Shown: positions 26,315 to 36,897 of the stretch, piece after piece
Layout: every line of letters begins with the position of its first letter
How positions within the stretch are numbered: position 1 is the stretch's first letter
Source: Campylobacter showae
GTDB taxonomy: Bacteria > Campylobacterota > Campylobacteria > Campylobacterales > Campylobacteraceae
Assembly (NCBI RefSeq): GCF_900699785.1
Contig: NZ_LR535679.1
Coordinates: 992,001-1,056,000, forward strand
Direction of reading: 5' to 3'
DNA length: 64,000 nt
Notes under the pieces: model-generated
Database searches by the model: none
Seen by the model: the letters and a program-made list of their open reading frames with translations, nothing else
What the model was told of the DNA's origin: nothing
Made by a program: the position numbers and the translations under genes

Positions 26315-27603
26315 TTACCTCACGCTAAGCCCTTCATCCATATACTTGATTATCGGATATATGAATAGCTCTATGACCCTTCTTTTACCGGTCTTTACTT
26401 CAGCTATTACGCTCATACCTATTTCTAGTTGCTTGGTTTCTCCCTCTACTTTTATATCCAGGCTGTTTGGTTTTATCTTGATTTCGTATATTAGCCCTAG
26501 CTTTTCATCTTCTATGGCATCTTTTGAGATTTCTATTATATTTCCGTGCAAGAGTCCATACTTTTGAAAGCTAAAGGTATCTATCTTAATGGCTACTTCT
26601 TGACCTAGTTTTAGAAAACCTATGTCCTTATTTAGAACATTTGCTTTTATTATTAAAGGAGCATCCGAGGGAACGATCGATATTAGATTATCGTTTGGAC
26701 TTACTACTCCACCTTCGGTATGGATAAGCAGCTTTCCAACAAACCCGTCTACCGGAGATTTGATTTGCTGGGTCTTGTTTGAAAAAAGGATTGCGTTTAT
26801 CTGAGCGCTTAATTCTCTTTTTTCTTTTTCTTTGCTTAGTGACGTTTCTATCCAGCTTGATTTTATGGTTTTTATCGCTTTTTCATTTTCTTCTATGATC
26901 TCTTCGAGTTTTTTATTTGATTCTTTTAGTCTATATAAGGCGATATCTTTTTGCTCTTTTAAATTTATGATATTTTTACTTACTTCTTCGTACTCTTTTT
27001 TGGCTATTATATCAAGTACTTTTTGTAGTCTTGCTTTAGCTTCCTCTTCTTTGCTTAGAAGAAGGCTGAGTCTATTTACTTCGCTTTCGTTAGCTTTGAT
27101 GTCAAGCTTGGCTGAATTTAGTTTGGCTTTGTTGCCTTCATAGGTGCTAGCTAAAATTTGCCTTTGGCTGTTGTATAAATTTAACTGAGATGAATTTAGC
27201 TTATTTATCTCGTCTTTACTTAAATTTGATTCGTTAATGAGAGCATACAGTAAGGCAATGTCCGAGTTAATCACCGCTAGATCGTCTTGTTTGCTCTATA
27301 GCGAGGCGTCGGTTACAGTTGGGTCTATTTGTATTAGGATGTCTCTTTTTTAACTCTATCCGATTCTTTAACGAATATCTTTGAGACCACTCCGCTTTCA
27401 AGAGGTTTTAGTATCTTTATCTCTCCGCTTGGTATGACCTTACCGTTTGCGCTTACCACTACGTCTACTTTAGCTAGTATCAGCCAAGCGGTAGCAAATA
27501 TCATAATAGCCAGTACTAGATAAAGGATGATTCTGCCAAGAGGATTAAGGGGCTTGTCTTCTATTTCTATAAGTAGGGGTTTAAATTCGTGGAGGTCGTT
27601 CAA
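26315..27603 (-). pseudogene. HlyD-type periplasmic adaptor of a type I secretion system, broken
   Basis: The N-terminal frame (27334-27603) has a cytoplasmic start, one transmembrane helix (LGRIILYLVLAIMIFATAW) and KVIPSGEIKILKPLESGVV. It leaves frame at GTT AAA AAA GAG because one G is missing from the expected RVKKGD codons. The restored frame reads DILIQIDPTVTDASL and then meets a TAG at 27296-27298. The C-terminal part (26315-27274) has the long coiled coil and the lipoyl half QIKSPVDGFVGKLLIH. Both lesions would have to be reversed for function. It follows the ABC exporter gene. Confidence 0.88.
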
Positions 27604-27642
27604 TATTGTCCTTTGTTTATCGCACTATACCATTTTTTAAAT

Positions 27643-29761
27643 TTAAGCTTGATTCGTATTGCCGGTTTCTTGCTGGCTATTTAAAAAGTAATAATACCCC
27701 CTTTGCTTCATCAAGCTTTCGTGATCTCCTTTTTCTATTAGCCTTCCTTTATCCAGCACTATTATCTCGTTACAATCTTTTACGGTACTTAGTCTATGAG
27801 CTACGATAAATACGGTTCTGTTTTTCTTGATGGCTGCAAGGTTATTTGATATTATCTTTTCGCTTTCGTAATCAAGCGCGGAGGTAGCTTCGTCAAATAT
27901 TAAAATTCTAGGATTGGTTAGTATGGCTCTTGCAATCGCAATACGTTGTTTTTGACCACCCGAAAGAGACGAACCTTGCTCTCCCACTAAGGTATCGTAG
28001 CCCTCAGGTAACGCGCTTATAAACTCATCGGCTCCCGATACCCTTGAAGCTTGCAAGATTAGATCCATAGAGGCGCTTGGATAAGCATAAGCTATGTTTT
28101 CTTTAACGGAGCCGCTAAAAAGATAGCTATCTTGCAGCACCACTCCTATGTTTTGCCTAAGCCAGGATGGATTCATATGCCTGATATCGACTCCGTCTAT
28201 ATAGATAGCTCCCTCGTTTGCGTAGTATAGTCTTTGAAGAAGTCTGGTTAGAGTGCTCTTTCCGCTACCGCTTCTACCTACTATGCCTATACTTGTGTTT
28301 GGTTTTACTTCTAAGCTAAAGTTTTGAAGCACGATAGGAGAGTTTGGAGAGTATTTAAAGCTAACGTTATCAAATTTCACTCCGCCTTTTATCTCATTTA
28401 GGGTTATAGCATTATCGTTTTCTTGCTCTTTTGGAGTATTTAGTATGTCTCCTAGTCTATCTACGCTAAGAAGAGCTTGCTGAAATTCGTTCCAAAGACC
28501 TACCAGCCTCATTATAGGAGCGCTAAATTGTCCCGCAAACATCTGAAAGGCTATTAGCTGACCTACGCTTAGCTTGTTTTCTATAACTAGGCCAACTCCT
28601 AGATAGAGTATAGATAGCGTCATTAGCTTTGAAAGAGCATTTGCGATGCCGGATAAGATATTTGATAAATTTGAAAGCTCAAAGCTTGATTTTACGTATT
28701 TGGCTAAAAAATCCTCCCAAAGGCGCTGCATACTGCCCTCGATCGCTAGAGATTTAACGGTTGATATACCGGTGATTGATTCGACCAGATAGGAGTTTGA
28801 TCTGGCTCCCATTTGAAATTTATCTTCTAGCCTTGCTCTAAGCCTTGGAGTAGCAAAGAAATAAAGAGTAGCTATAATAGTAACGAAAGCTAATGCCACC
28901 GAAGTAAGCTTAACGCTATAAAGTAGCATCATTATTACAAACACTACGCTAAAAAGCATATCAAGCAGAACGGTAACGGATTTATTGGCTATAAACTCCC
29001 TTATACTATCTAGTTCTCTAACTCTAGCTACTATGTTTCCTACTTTTCTGTTTTCAAAGTAGATCATGGGTAGTTTTATTAGATGGTCAAATAGCATAGC
29101 TCCAAGCCTGGCGTCTATCTTTGAAGTAGTGTGGGCAAATATATAGTTTCTACTTAGGCCCAAAAGCATTTCAAATATAATTACCGCCACAAATGCTAAT
29201 GCTATGACGTTTAGGGTGCTAAGCGAGTGATGAACTAAAACCTTATCAAGCACCACCTGGGTAAAAAGAGGAGTAACTAGACCGAATAGCTGGATAACGA
29301 AAGATGCTATTAAAATTTCGCCTACTATCTTTTTATAGCTTAACATCCTAGCGTAAAACCAACCAAAGCCGAATTTTATCCTATCGTTTAAGAGCTTATG
29401 CTTTAAGACTATCATCTTTGGATTTGGATTTAGGATATTAAGCAGCTCTTCAAATTTGATAGCGTAAGGTTCGTTTTTGTCTTTAAAGATTAAGACTTCG
29501 TTTTTAGAGGCGTCGACTTTTAAGATATTAAAATAAACTCCGTTTTTATCCCTAGCTATGCAAGGTAGCGGATAGGAGGTTAAATTTTTAACGGTTAAAG
29601 GTTTAATCTTAGCCTTAAAGCCCTTGTCTTTTGCTATTCTTATAAGCTCTTCAAAGCTTGGAGTGCTATTTAGGGCGTAATCTCTTATTATGGCTCTGCT
29701 GTCTATCCTAACGTTATTTAGAGCCCCCTACTATCTCTAAGCTTCTTAAAGCGCTTTGCAA
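27643..29761 (-). pseudogene. Type I secretion ABC transporter (HlyB-like), frameshifted near its start
   Basis: A 590-residue ATG frame holds six transmembrane helices, GRSGSGKST (Walker A), LSGGQ and LIFDEATSALD. Upstream, the same frame continues to about 29724 with a peptidase-C39-like domain (DYALNSTPSFEELIRIAKDK) and ends at TAG TAG. The missing start (TTG at 29761, reading QSALRSLEIVG) is in another frame and joins if the run of five G at 29724-29728 is four. The C39-like domain lacks the catalytic Cys, as in HlyB. The gene overlaps the tolC end. Confidence 0.8.
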
Positions 29762-31176
29762 TCTACGCTCTTTTCGTTTATTAAAAAGCGTTTTACCGTA
29801 AGCATATTTGCTTGTAGTAACGCCTCTTCGTTTTTGATGAGATTTTCGTTAAATTTAACCTTACTTTCAAGCACGCTTAGTTTATCCGACTGCGAGTTTA
29901 AATTTAGTCTTTCTTGCATGCTCAAAAGCTCTTTAGAGTAAGAGGTTAGCTCCGAAGTAGTTTTTAGCTTTTCTAAATTTGAATGCAAATCGTCATTTAT
30001 ATTTCTAGCCTCTTTTTCGTACCGCCTTTTTGCTTCGTTAAACTGCTCTTTGGCTAAAAGTAACTCAAGAGATGCGCTTTCTATGCTAGCTTCCCTGTTA
30101 AAGCCGTCAAAGAGATTATAAACCATACTAAGGCCTATCCTGTACCCGTTTCGCTGAGTATCGTCCCAAGAGCGGCGAAAGTTGTCTCTGTCGTCCCCGT
30201 AAAAGTCGTACTTAGCATATAGATAAAATGCCGGATAATACTCCCTCTTTTTTGATTCAAGAGCGCTTTGTTTAGAAAGGATTAGAGCGTTTAACTCTTT
30301 GGCCTCGGAAGTTTGTTCAAATGCAGGTAGAGGGGAGGAGATTAAACTATCTAAATTTAAAGTTTGAGGCGAAATGCCGGGAGCTTGATTTAAAGATTTG
30401 GTTTGATTAGTTTGATTAGTTTGATTAGTTTGATTAGCCCGTTTTAAAGAAACGGAGGTTTGATTAAATTTATCTCCTATATCCTCGCTGCTAAAAGGCA
30501 TTATCTCATCTTCTATATAGATATCCTCTCCGCTTAAATTTGATATCTCGCTAATGAGATTTTTTATCTGCTTATTTAGACTTGCTATATTATCTTCTAT
30601 CTCTACTAGTCTTATGGCGCTATTTGTCATTGCCGTTTTTGTATGATCGCCGTTTTCATAGAGGCGTTTGGATGTTTCGTAGATCTCTTTATTGATTTGT
30701 TTTAGTTTGCTATAGGAGTTTAGTTTGTCTTTGCTATCTAGCAGATTATAATATAGCTCAAGCAGTCTTAGTTTAGCCTCATTTAGCGTCACGCACTCTT
30801 TATAGCTTAGGCTTTGTTTTTTATAAGCGGCCGCATCTATGTTTAAGGCATTTGCTCCAAATTTATATAACTCGTAATTTAGCTTTAAAGATACCGAGCT
30901 AGCGTGTCCCGTAGAGCTTACCAGGCTTTCATCGTTTATGTAGTTGTTTCTAGCGTTTGCATACTTCTTAGAGTATTCGCTATTTGCGCTTAGGCTTAGC
31001 CTGGGATATAGGCTTGATTTAGCCGCGTTTATCTCTTCGTTTGCTAGCAGGGTTTGAAGCTTGGAAGATAGGATGGAGGGGTTGGTGGATTCTAGGGATT
31101 TAGCAAGGGAGGAAAAAGTAAAGGTTTTAGCATAGATAGATAATGAAAAACAAATAAAAAGCGATAAAACCTTCAC
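29746..31176 (-). CDS. TolC-family outer-membrane channel
   Basis: This 476-residue protein has a signal peptide ending near SIYAKT, two long alpha-helical halves and the family elements SLKLNYELYKFG and IGLSMVYNLFDGF. It forms the outer-membrane duct of a type I secretion system with the ABC exporter and adaptor encoded next. A 9-bp repeat, four copies at 30402-30437, encodes Thr-Asn-Gln repeats in the middle loop and could vary in length without loss of frame. It is intact, while its partner genes are broken. Confidence 0.85.
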   Translation of the reverse strand: MKVLSLFICFSLSIYAKTFTFSSLAKSLESTNPSILSSKLQTLLANEEINAAKSSLYPRLSLSANSEYSKKYANARNNYINDESLVSSTGHASSVSLKLNYELYKFGANALNIDAAAYKKQSLSYKECVTLNEAKLRLLELYYNLLDSKDKLNSYSKLKQINKEIYETSKRLYENGDHTKTAMTNSAIRLVEIEDNIASLNKQIKNLISEISNLSGEDIYIEDEIMPFSSEDIGDKFNQTSVSLKRANQTNQTNQTNQTKSLNQAPGISPQTLNLDSLISSPLPAFEQTSEAKELNALILSKQSALESKKREYYPAFYLYAKYDFYGDDRDNFRRSWDDTQRNGYRIGLSMVYNLFDGFNREASIESASLELLLAKEQFNEAKRRYEKEARNINDDLHSNLEKLKTTSELTSYSKELLSMQERLNLNSQSDKLSVLESKVKFNENLIKNEEALLQANMLTVKRFLINEKSVDCKAL

Positions 31177-31365
31177 CGTACCTTCTTTGTAAAATTAGTT
31201 AATAAAAACCCGAAAATTTAAGCGTAACAATGCTTAATACTCTATTAAAAGTAATCTTAGTTTTGATAATATTTTAAAAACAACTATATAAAGAAATTAA
31301 ATATACCTTAATGATATTAAAGATAAAATACGAAGACTTTTATTTTTAGCTAAAAGGAATTTGGA

Positions 31366-32685
31366 TTGAAAAACTTTTTGCAATCTATCTTTATACTCGC
31401 CGCCTTTGCCGCTATCCTCTTTTACCTTTCTTTTTTAGGAGTTAAATTTGATAAATTTGGATCAAGCTCTATGCCGACTGGTTTTACCGTCACGCCTGAT
31501 ACAAAGATAGATCCAAATTCTGATTTGGCTAGGTTTGTGACACAAGAAGAAGTAGATGAGCTTTCGTTTAAACATTGGGATATATATGACGAGCAAAAAA
31601 TAAGATACCAAGAGCCAAACGCTACTTTGAAAATTTTAAGAGATCATCTTGAAGCAAAAGATACAAATGGTGTTTTAAAATTTCTAAAAGATAATAATCT
31701 AAGTGCAGATGTAAAACTTTGGGCAAATACGACTCCTCTTATGTATGCAAGCTTTCATAATGATGAAACTACCGCAAAAGAACTCATCAAGCTAGGTGCA
31801 AACCCTCATCAAACGGATAAATATAAACTCTCTCCTCTAGCTTACGCTATAGAAAACAATGCAACTAAAACGGCAAAGCTTTTATTTGAAAATGGTGTTA
31901 AATTTAAAGAGCTTGGAAAGGTGCAAATTTATCGTTCTACACCACTTTATAGCGATATAGAAAAACTCATTATAGATGATGATAATATAACGATTATATA
32001 TTCTTTTAGTGGGGCTAAAAAGTTTTATTATGGCTATACTGATGAAAAAACAGGAAAGACCAGTAGATATACGTATATGTATGACGAATTACCATTTCGT
32101 TATATTGTAGAAAATAATTTTACAGAGATAACTCGTTTAGTTTTAGAGTCTGGATATAGACCAGATTGCACGGATAGAAATAGAGAAGATGATGAAGCTT
32201 GTTATCGTATGGTTGATAATGTGCCAAACTACGAACCCATGCTTGATTTACTACTTGAATATGATTTGCTAGGGCAGCCTAGCAAAGAAGAGTTGAAAAA
32301 GGCTTATGATGAATGCTATTATCAATATACTCTAGGCATACTGGGCTCATATGGTATTGATAAAAACGGCACTTACTTTATAAAATACACAAGTTTTACA
32401 GATAATGCAGATCAAAAACATTGTTCTGATAAAAACGGCACTTTTAAAGATACAAAAGAATTTATCTCTTGGGTTAATGAAAGAAATAAAACTAAGAAGT
32501 TGGATAGTTTGCTATACTCATATAAAGCATGTAATGATAGAAATAGTAAAGAGTATAGAAGAGATAATTATTGCAGAGGTTATGAACAAAAGGTATTTTT
32601 TAAGGGCAATCAGACAAAGCTTAACATAAAGCCTTATAGAAAGCTTAGCTCTGATGAGATAAAAAATATTGTCCTTAATAACTAA
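31366..32685 (+). CDS. Membrane-anchored ankyrin-repeat protein
   Basis: This 439-residue protein has an N-terminal hydrophobic anchor (SIFILAAFAAILFYLSFLGV), then ankyrin repeats at about residues 120-185 (TPLMYASFHNDETTAKELIK, LSPLAYAIENNATKTAKLL). A Cys-rich C-terminal half with several pairs follows, consistent with periplasmic exposure. The start is TTG at 31366 with an AAAGGAAT site ahead. The partner is unknown. It is divergent from tolC, and the AT-rich 31177-31365 separates them. Confidence 0.7.
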   Translation: MKNFLQSIFILAAFAAILFYLSFLGVKFDKFGSSSMPTGFTVTPDTKIDPNSDLARFVTQEEVDELSFKHWDIYDEQKIRYQEPNATLKILRDHLEAKDTNGVLKFLKDNNLSADVKLWANTTPLMYASFHNDETTAKELIKLGANPHQTDKYKLSPLAYAIENNATKTAKLLFENGVKFKELGKVQIYRSTPLYSDIEKLIIDDDNITIIYSFSGAKKFYYGYTDEKTGKTSRYTYMYDELPFRYIVENNFTEITRLVLESGYRPDCTDRNREDDEACYRMVDNVPNYEPMLDLLLEYDLLGQPSKEELKKAYDECYYQYTLGILGSYGIDKNGTYFIKYTSFTDNADQKHCSDKNGTFKDTKEFISWVNERNKTKKLDSLLYSYKACNDRNSKEYRRDNYCRGYEQKVFFKGNQTKLNIKPYRKLSSDEIKNIVLNN

Positions 32686-32735
32686 AAATAATGTAAAATA
32701 TGCAATAATAAATTAATATAAAGAAAAAAGAAAAA

Positions 32736-32883
32736 TATGTCAGTTCGATAAGAAAAAATTTCTACTTGATAGGATAAAGCCTACTATAGATATTTCCATA
32801 GGTCTTTTTAAAGGCGATCCTGACACCGTAGCAAAAGGTGTGCTGGATAAAGTAAAGCCTATATATGAAGATATAATAAAGGC
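32736..32883 (+). pseudogene. Gene fragment cut by the IS1595 element
   Basis: A frame reads FDKKKFLLDRIKPTIDISIG, then VAKGVLDKVKPIYEDIIKA, and ends at the transposase gene border. An ATG with a nearby site is one base out of frame. The family is not recognised. It is the 5' part of a broken gene. Confidence 0.45.
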
Positions 32884-33585
32884 TCAATTAAACTTAAGCG
32901 GATTTTCTCTTATTAGTTTCAACAGTTTCTGATATAAGTTTTTCTGTGTAGTTTTAGTATTATATCTAAATTCGCACTCCTTTAGGTGCAACAGAAAATT
33001 CTCTTTCTTTATCCCTTTAAATTTAGCTAGTCTATGTTTAGCGTATCCCCAGAAATTCTCAATGCCGTTTATATGGTTTTTACCATTTGCAAATTTATTC
33101 TTTGAATGCTTTACTCTATAGTGTGCTTTAGCTCCATAATCAACCAAGCCATCGTAAGCTTTCCAACAATCAGAGTAAATTACACTCTCGTCTAATTCGC
33201 TAAACTCCGATAATATCGGTATTAGTTCATTTGCAGAGCAGTTTTTAACTATCTGGGTATAGACCTTACCGTCTCTTTTAAGCATTCCAAATACCGGTGT
33301 TTTGTTTGCTGCACCTCTACCTCTTTTACCTCTTACTCGTTTGGATCCGAAGTAACTTTCATCTATTTCTATTTCGCCTGAAAACTTAGATATCTTCTCA
33401 CACTCTTTAGACATAAAAATTCTTATTTCTCTAAAGATTTTACATAGGGTTGCTTCTGAAATTTTAGTTAAATTTGATATCTTTGATGCTTCTATATCCT
33501 CCGTGAAGTACTTTAGAATTTCTCTAAATTTCTTTTCTGAAATTCGGGAACGATAGATATACTTATTTTTCATCGACAGGATCAT
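32884..33585 (-). mobile_element. IS1595-family (ISXO2-like) transposase
   Basis: This 233-residue transposase has a helix-turn-helix start (ASKISNLTKISEATLCKIFR), then the DDE core: GEIEIDESYFGSKRVRGKRG, VIYSDCWKAYDG and NHINGIENFWGYAKHRLAKF. All catalytic residues appear present, so it could be active. Its stop lies against a truncated + strand gene. Terminal inverted repeats were not identified by eye. Confidence 0.85.
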
Positions 33586-33739
33586 AGTTAAAAACTCCTT
33601 TGAAAGTTTTTAACTTATCTTGAGCGAAAATAAATTTAAAGAAGGATAAGCAAAATTTATTCCCTACAATTCGCGACATTTGCGCAAGGGTCTTTGAGAA
33701 AAAGATTATACTACGCGGGCTCGGTCTAAATTTTAGACC

Positions 33740-34024
33740 TTAAAATTTTGGTAGATTATGCTTGTAGATTGATAGGATCTTTATGGTGTCGTCTTCGATT
33801 ATAAAAGGAATAACGTATCCTTTGAAAATTAGATCCCTTATATTGTCTTTGTGAAAGTATTGATTTTTTCTAAATCGGTAAGCAAAAGTAGATAAGCTTT
33901 CGATTTTTTCAAATAAGCCCTCAAGAAAATCGTTTGCCGCCTTCTCGCTCTTGCTTCTATCCGCGTAAAAATCTAAAATACTTTTAATTTCTTCCTTGAA
34001 TTGTTCGCTTAAGATAATTTCCAC
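33740..34024 (-). CDS. RelE/ParE-family toxin
   Basis: This 94-residue protein, with IILSEQFKEEIKSILDFYAD and the closing IIEDDTIKILSIYKHN, is a typical ParE/RelE fold. ParE members poison gyrase and RelE members cleave mRNA on ribosomes; the sequence does not decide between them. It follows the antitoxin gene by one base. Confidence 0.8.
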   Translation of the reverse strand: MEIILSEQFKEEIKSILDFYADRSKSEKAANDFLEGLFEKIESLSTFAYRFRKNQYFHKDNIRDLIFKGYVIPFIIEDDTIKILSIYKHNLPKF

Positions 34025-34025
34025 T

Positions 34026-34265
34026 TTAAGCGCCTTTGGTTTTTAGGTAGGATCTCATCTCGGTTTTAAATTCGTCAAAGGCTTGGTATTTTAGCTCGCC
34101 GTGCTTATCGGCCTCTACTAGTTTCTTTAAATCCTGCTGATCGGCTTGGCTTAGATAATCTTCATTGTCGTAAGTAATGGTTGTTTCAGGATCTAGCGCA
34201 ATAATAGCCCTAATAGCTTCTATAATACTATGGTTTGCGGTTTGGATATTTATTGAAGTTATCAT
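34026..34265 (-). CDS. Antitoxin of the ParE/RelE-like pair
   Basis: This 79-residue protein starts MITSINIQTANHSIIEAIRA at 34265, with AAGGAGC ahead; a longer frame from 34301 is less likely. The acidic N-terminal half and a basic C-terminal helix (DEFKTEMRSYLKTKGA) fit an antitoxin. It is encoded directly before the toxin. Confidence 0.7.
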   Translation of the reverse strand: MITSINIQTANHSIIEAIRAIIALDPETTITYDNEDYLSQADQQDLKKLVEADKHGELKYQAFDEFKTEMRSYLKTKGA

Positions 34266-34386
34266 TTCTTGCTCCTTGTGTTTATCGTCATTATATCGCA
34301 CCCTTTTTAACGGCTGACGTTTTTTCTAATGATCGATCTCTAAATTTATACTTATACCTTTTGTGTGTTTAGACTCAGCTTAATAT

Positions 34387-34542
34387 CTTTCATATGCTTT
34401 CTCGGAAAATCCGCCTACTTATCGGGCGGCGACCTATCTACCGCATAATGGGATGGAGTTTTTAACCAAAGAGGGCAAAGAAAAAGGCGCCAGCAAAAAT
34501 CAAGTACTTAGAAATTGGATAGCCAAACGTATAAACAAATAG
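34387..34542 (+). pseudogene. C-terminal remnant, DNA-binding-protein-like
   Basis: An open frame without a start reads AFSENPPTYRAATYLPHNG and ends SKNQVLRNWIAKRINK. The tail is basic and helical. The parent family is not known. A hairpin AGCCAA/TTGGCT follows (34521-34549). Confidence 0.35.
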
Positions 34543-34563
34543 GTTGGCTATCTGGCCCTATTC

Positions 34564-36528
34564 CTAAACCCTTACATCTATCTTCTTGCAGAATCTATCC
34601 TTCTCGCCCAAATTAGCGCCCTTGCCAAGCTCGTTATTTAAAAACGAAATGTTGTATAGATCCTTCGCCGTTAAGGTTTTATTATCTCCTAGGTATATCA
34701 AAAACTGTTTTCCATGCTTAGTAGAAAAGGATTTTATAGCGCTAGCTCCTATTTCCTGGAGCGTCTTATATTTGCCGTCGGTATCTAGTATGCCTATATT
34801 ATTAAAGCTTATAGAGCCAAGCTCGATGTCGCTCATGGTTTTAGTTTCTAAATTTAGGCTTGCCCTTCTGGTTTTATCTCCTAAAAGCTTACCCGTATCA
34901 GAATACAGCTGCGTTACTTCTATTTCTCTACCGCTATCAAATTTTAAGGTTATAGATCCGTTGTCGTTTAGCTTCATAGCTATTACGCTATCACTGTCGC
35001 GTAATGATGACGCCGCCCTATCAATATCGGTTTCAAAAGCGCGCCTAACTTTTTCTAAATTCTCCTCGCTAAATTTTAATCCGGTAGCAGCCTCAAATTC
35101 ATTTTTCATAGCTACCATATAGGCGGACTTGCTGTCCTTTAGCTTATTTATGTATTCGTCCGCATTTTCTACGTTATACTCTTTTAGATTTTTTGATAGC
35201 CACTCTACGTCTTTTGCGTGGGCGGTGGATTCTTTTTCATAATCTCTATAAAATTTCATAAAACTATCTCTTTGATATCCGTTATAGGAGAAATTTTTGT
35301 CTCTCGGGGCGTCTGGATTTATTATAGGATTAAATTCGCTAAGCTTTAGCTTTCCGTCAAATCCAACCTTTTCATAGGCAAAGTTATTAAATGGGCTATT
35401 TTTATTAAATACGTTATTATTTCTCAGGTCTACCCAGCCGTCTTTATCGGCGTATGCATCAAAGAAATTTTTGATGCCGTCGCTTTCTATCTTTTTGTAT
35501 CTACTCTCCGGTGCAAATACGGTGTATGGGTTTGAAGAGTAGTAAGATATCCTATGATCTATGTTTGTAGTATCTACGAAATTTCTCATATCGTTATTGG
35601 CAAGAGATTCGGAGTTGATGATATCTCTTCTTTTTTGATTCCAGTTAACGACATCCGAATTTATAAATTTAGTCAAATCGATATCCGATACTACGTCGCT
35701 TAAATTTGCTATCTTTTCGTTGCCGTCCTTATCGTGTCCTCTAACCTTGAGCTTTGAGAATAGCTTATCGGAGCTATTTAAAATTCCGTCGCCGTTACTG
35801 TCGAAGTTAAAAAGCAAAGCATTGCTAGTGAGTTTTCCAATACCTAACTTATCGTTATCGCCGTATAGATCCAAAAATACCTCTACGTCGCCGTATTTAG
35901 TATGCAGGGTGCTTGAAGATGCGTAAGAGTTTAAATTTGATGATTTGGTATTCTCAAGATATCCGCTTTGATCTATGAAAGACATATTGATCGAGTGAGG
36001 ATCCGCATTTATACCTTGAAAGTATCTCTCGCCCCTAAGAGAGCCGTTGAGATAGGCATTTGAGGTATCAACTTCGTATTTTTGTTTAATCTCTTTTAAC
36101 GCATTATGATCATTTACTACGCTATCTATTCTTTGTTCTTGATTGACCGAGTACCTTGAGCCAAGATACGTAAAATCGTATCTGGCAAAGTCTCCCGTCA
36201 AAGTAGGAGACGAGCTGTAATGATAATCTAAGCCGCTGTTTCTACCAAGCAAATTGTTAATATTAAATTCGCCCTTGTTTAAAGCGTTGCTATCGCTAAT
36301 ATCCATAACGTTATTTACGCGTAGCTTTGAGATGATGCCACTTGACTGAGCCCTTAAAAAGTCTTTTGCCCTATATTCTATTTGCGCTTGCCTATTTAGG
36401 TATTCCGCCGAAGTCATACTTTCGTCGCCAACCTTGACGGTCTCTTTTAAAGATTGGGCTTTATTTACTCTGGCGATATCTATATCTGGTAGCTTTAAAA
36501 ACGAGACATTGTTTGAACTGTTTATCAT
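34564..36528 (-). CDS. Large EF-hand-like protein, possible secreted protein
   Basis: This 654-residue hydrophilic protein has no classical signal peptide and no Cys until a final CKKIDVRV. A calcium-binding loop LLFNFDSNGDGILNSSDKLF occurs near residue 245, with the Asp-x-Asn-x-Asp-Gly pattern. The N-terminus, MINSSNNVSFLKLPDIDIA, is plain. The composition (Asn, Ser, Asp, Lys) and absence of a signal peptide fit a type I or flagellar-type secreted protein, and a broken type I secretion operon lies 5-8 kb away. No enzymatic domain is recognised. Confidence 0.65.
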   Translation of the reverse strand: MINSSNNVSFLKLPDIDIARVNKAQSLKETVKVGDESMTSAEYLNRQAQIEYRAKDFLRAQSSGIISKLRVNNVMDISDSNALNKGEFNINNLLGRNSGLDYHYSSSPTLTGDFARYDFTYLGSRYSVNQEQRIDSVVNDHNALKEIKQKYEVDTSNAYLNGSLRGERYFQGINADPHSINMSFIDQSGYLENTKSSNLNSYASSSTLHTKYGDVEVFLDLYGDNDKLGIGKLTSNALLFNFDSNGDGILNSSDKLFSKLKVRGHDKDGNEKIANLSDVVSDIDLTKFINSDVVNWNQKRRDIINSESLANNDMRNFVDTTNIDHRISYYSSNPYTVFAPESRYKKIESDGIKNFFDAYADKDGWVDLRNNNVFNKNSPFNNFAYEKVGFDGKLKLSEFNPIINPDAPRDKNFSYNGYQRDSFMKFYRDYEKESTAHAKDVEWLSKNLKEYNVENADEYINKLKDSKSAYMVAMKNEFEAATGLKFSEENLEKVRRAFETDIDRAASSLRDSDSVIAMKLNDNGSITLKFDSGREIEVTQLYSDTGKLLGDKTRRASLNLETKTMSDIELGSISFNNIGILDTDGKYKTLQEIGASAIKSFSTKHGKQFLIYLGDNKTLTAKDLYNISFLNNELGKGANLGEKDRFCKKIDVRV

Positions 36529-36672
36529 TTAAATCCTTTTAAAAGCTTTGCTTGTATATCGGATAAAATTTAAAAATATTTAGGATTAATAACAAGTTTA
36601 CTATATGGCTATTAAGCATCCTATAAAAAATAGTATGTATAATAGTAAGTATAAAACATAAAAAGGGGCGGC

Positions 36673-36897
36673 GTGTCGAGTCTTGATAAATTAATCAAAA
36701 AACTTGAAAACAATCCGAAAAACGCAAATTTTGACGATGTTAAGCGCTTACTGTTAAATCACGGATATGAATTAGATCACGTTAAAGGCTCGCACCATAA
36801 ATTTAAAAAAGGCGGCAACACGGTAGTCATACCGTACCATAAGCCGATTAAAGAGATCTATGTTTTACAGATCTTAGCAAAGATAAGGGAGTCATGA
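36673..36897 (+). CDS. hicA: HicA-family mRNA interferase toxin
   Basis: This 74-residue protein has the dsRBD-like HicA fold. The catalytic His lies in VKGSHHKFKKGG, and VVIPYHKPIKEIYVLQILAK is the closing motif. The start is GTG at 36673 after AAAAAGGGGCGGC. It overlaps hicB by 4 bp. HicA cleaves mRNA and tmRNA. Confidence 0.9.
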   Translation: MSSLDKLIKKLENNPKNANFDDVKRLLLNHGYELDHVKGSHHKFKKGGNTVVIPYHKPIKEIYVLQILAKIRES

